Source: Escallonia rubra
Lineage: Eukaryota > Streptophyta > Magnoliopsida > Escalloniales > Escalloniaceae
Length of the DNA: 64,000 nt
NCBI GenBank assembly: GCA_033065855.1
Contig: JAVXUO010002486.1
Span: 1 to 64,000 of the forward strand
Direction: 5' to 3'
The notes beneath the pieces are model-generated. The model was not told where the DNA came from. It worked only from the letters and a program-made list of their open reading frames with translations, and made no database searches. Shown one piece after another: positions 62,013 through 64,000 of the stretch (the stretch's first letter is position 1; the number at the start of each line of letters is the position of its first letter). The position numbers and the translations under genes are program-made.

Positions 62013-62415
62013 CACTTGCTCTTTTCGGTCTTTCGGTGGCCTCTCTTTTTCTCCAGTGAAGTTATCCATCATTTTCAAAGTTTGAGCGGCTATAAGGTAT
62101 TATTATGCTTTACGCTTCTTCTTACGAACAAGTCGCAATTGTACGTTTAAAAGCAAAATTAATGTAAAACGCATTAATGTTATCATGGCCAAATTGCATA
62201 AATAAAGCTCTGACTCTACTGAATTATCTCCAAATTGCTTTAAAAGTTGCTCTGAAAATTTATGCCGCTAAAAAATACTAGGTGCGCGTAGCTCTCCTAA
62301 ATCCCTGAGAATGCACGTGCTACCATGTGACCTGCCGACTTTATTAATCTTTGTCGGTTCATCTGCACCGTCCATTTAGTGTCCGAAACGCGAAGTTAGG
62401 TTATGATGCGATCCG

Positions 62416-62502
62416 TGACGCACGCAAAGTGACGTCATGCCACCTCAACATTCGCGCCAGTGGGCGTCATTACTGAATCATGAATGTACACCGCGTTGAC
62501 GT
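62416..62502. promoter_or_regulatory. Cluster of TGACG (bZIP/TGA-type) cores
   Basis: TGACG occurs at 62416-62420, inside the palindrome TGACGTCA at 62430-62437, inverted at 62465-62469, and at 62497-62501. Four sites in under 90 bases, spaced 14-32 bases apart. TGA bZIP factors bind such sites in salicylate-responsive genes. That these act on the DMR6-type gene from its intron is inference. Confidence 0.4.
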
Positions 62503-63503
62503 GAGCACGTTGGGTGATGTGTCAATTTTTTTTTTTTTTGGTAAGGCAATGCGTCACTTTTTCTTATGCCATTTATTAATACGGTTAGAATACAAGGCCC
62601 GCAGCTTCTCTTCTAGAATGCCCTAATATTAATAATGTAAATTATGTGTAGGTTGTCAAAATAAAATAAGTATTACCAAAAAACTTAACTAATTTGGTTA
62701 GACTAGACCATACTTCAAATAGCCTTGACAAGTTAAAAGAAAATAAGAGCTCTGAAACGTTAATCTTGTTTTTAGTTGCTGAAATACGTATCTCAATAGA
62801 ACACGACAGTCAGTCATATAATTAACTCAGATTCAGATTCGTGCGTGACTGAATTGTGATTCTCGACGGATCAGCTAATCAAAATCCATCGACTTGAATA
62901 GAACTGTTATAGAATATAATAGCGGTCCCCAATCGAAGGTGAAAAGGTAGGCATGACTCTCGTTGCGGGGTGCTATTCTTGGTGAACCACATCAATGGGA
63001 ATTAAGAATCGACCACTTGATTGAAGCTATGTATCATACTTTAAGCAATCAAAGTCCATTATTTCCGGTTGTAATATGCTTAAAAAAATTAAGTGGCATA
63101 TGTGATCATCATCATAACTTGATTGGTCATGAATAACGGCCCTGTGTGCATCATCCCAGAATCTTATTCCACTTTCGACGAATCCACATATTAGAGGTTA
63201 TGGTGGCCTGTCGGCACATCGTTGTATCAATGATGATGACGCTTTGAGTGCTAGAATATAGTTAGTGTTTGTCTGGCTAATTACGGTTTTGCTTTCGTTT
63301 AGTGACGTACGATCCATTTTTATTTATTTATGAGGAGTTAATTAATTGTGACTTTAGGAGATGTGAGAGACTTATCTCGTATCGTCGGTAAAAATAAAAT
63401 AAAAAATAAAAGTCAATGCATTAGATATAAGCTCAGATGTGGTATTGTATTATGTCACCTTTTAAGTTCTTAATGACATAGCAACGCATTAATTTTTTTC
63501 ATT

Positions 63504-63601
63504 ATCATATCAATAAGTGCATCAATGCAAACCCTTGTGTTCTGCTCATGCTATCATATTAATAAGTGCATCTCTGCAAACCCTTGTGTTATGCTCATGC
63601 T
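63504..63601 (+). repeat. Tandem duplication, 49-bp units
   Basis: ATCATATCAATAAGTGCATC...GCTCATGCT at 63504-63552 is repeated at 63553-63601 with about four differences. Confidence 0.9.
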
Positions 63602-63869
63602 TTACCGGTCGTTAAAAATAGGATAATTTTAACAAACCCCTTCAGATAAGGGACTAGTTAGAGCCAATCTCATCGACTTTTCAAGTAAAAATGCATGTCG
63701 GACTCGGACCATAATATTAAATTACATAATTACCCTCGCTTTATATAGAACTATATGTTTTCTATGTTTTTTTGGGTGCTTATGTCAGCATACCGCATTC
63801 CATCCACTCCAAAGATTTGTTGTAATTATGCCATAAAAATATTCACATTCCGTCTCTAAAGTACTTTTA

Positions 63870-64000
63870 GGGTGTGTTTGGATATGAGATTTTGAAATAC
63901 TGGATATTTCTAAATGCCCTCATTTCGAAATCTCTTGATTTACAAATTCTATTATTTTGAAATATCGTGTTTGAAAGAAAGGAAGCAAATGATCGTTAAG
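63870..64000. mobile_element. Left end of a MITE-like element, cut by window edge
   Basis: GGGTGTGTTTGGATATGAGATTTTGAAATA is typical of a short plant DNA element terminus (shown as two parts: GGGTGTGTTTGG and TTTTGAAATA). TTTTGAAATA recurs inside (63955). The right end is outside the window. Confidence 0.35.

Overview
The window is nuclear DNA from a flowering plant, almost certainly a eudicot. Genes have short exons split by GT-AG introns, proteins match eudicot families throughout, and intergenic DNA is AT-rich with SINEs, LINE tails and MITEs. Protein style hints at an asterid such as Ericales, but I cannot prove that. There is no operon structure, CRISPR array, rRNA or convincing tRNA gene.

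Layout. 0-0.7 kb: decayed receptor-kinase fragment and a SINE. 1.2-4.2 kb (-): six-exon START-domain membrane protein. 6.8-9.8 kb (+): three-exon plant protein of unknown function. 10.6-12.3 kb (+): organellar mTERF protein. 12.9-13.5 kb: LINE 3' remnants. 13.9-17.7 kb (-): five-exon plastid ribosome-hibernation factor PSRP1, with a MITE in intron 1. 21.3-25.5 kb (+): eight-exon clock gene PRR5, with evening elements and G-boxes upstream. 26-31 kb: retroposon and DNA-transposon remnants. 31.7-32.3 kb (+): NHL26-like plasmodesmal/membrane protein. 37.8-38.7 kb (-): intronless protein with a degenerate Nudix-like motif. 41.1-44.3 kb (-): two related RING-H2 proteins in tandem. 48.8-49.8 kb (-): intronless WD40 gene TTG1. 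50-60 kb: gene-poor, with tandem duplications, a SINE, a 742-bp TIR element and a Stowaway MITE. 60.3 kb to the edge (+): first two exons of a DMR6-type 2-oxoglutarate oxygenase, which continues past the window.

The genes are independent housekeeping, regulatory and defence genes rather than one pathway. The gene content itself is informative. From memory of Arabidopsis loci, PRR5, PSRP1, TTG1 and DMR6 lie together at AT5G24470-AT5G24530, while the START protein and mTERF8 are neighbours at AT5G54170-AT5G54180 and NHL26 is AT5G53730. The window therefore appears to keep an ancestral neighbourhood that Arabidopsis has split or fractionated. I did not find a clearly new biological system. The best leads are this conserved block, the clock-type upstream region of PRR5, four retroposons or SINEs (three with clear target-site duplications, one with an imperfect one), a three-copy MITE family, and a cluster of young tandem duplications at 53-55 kb.
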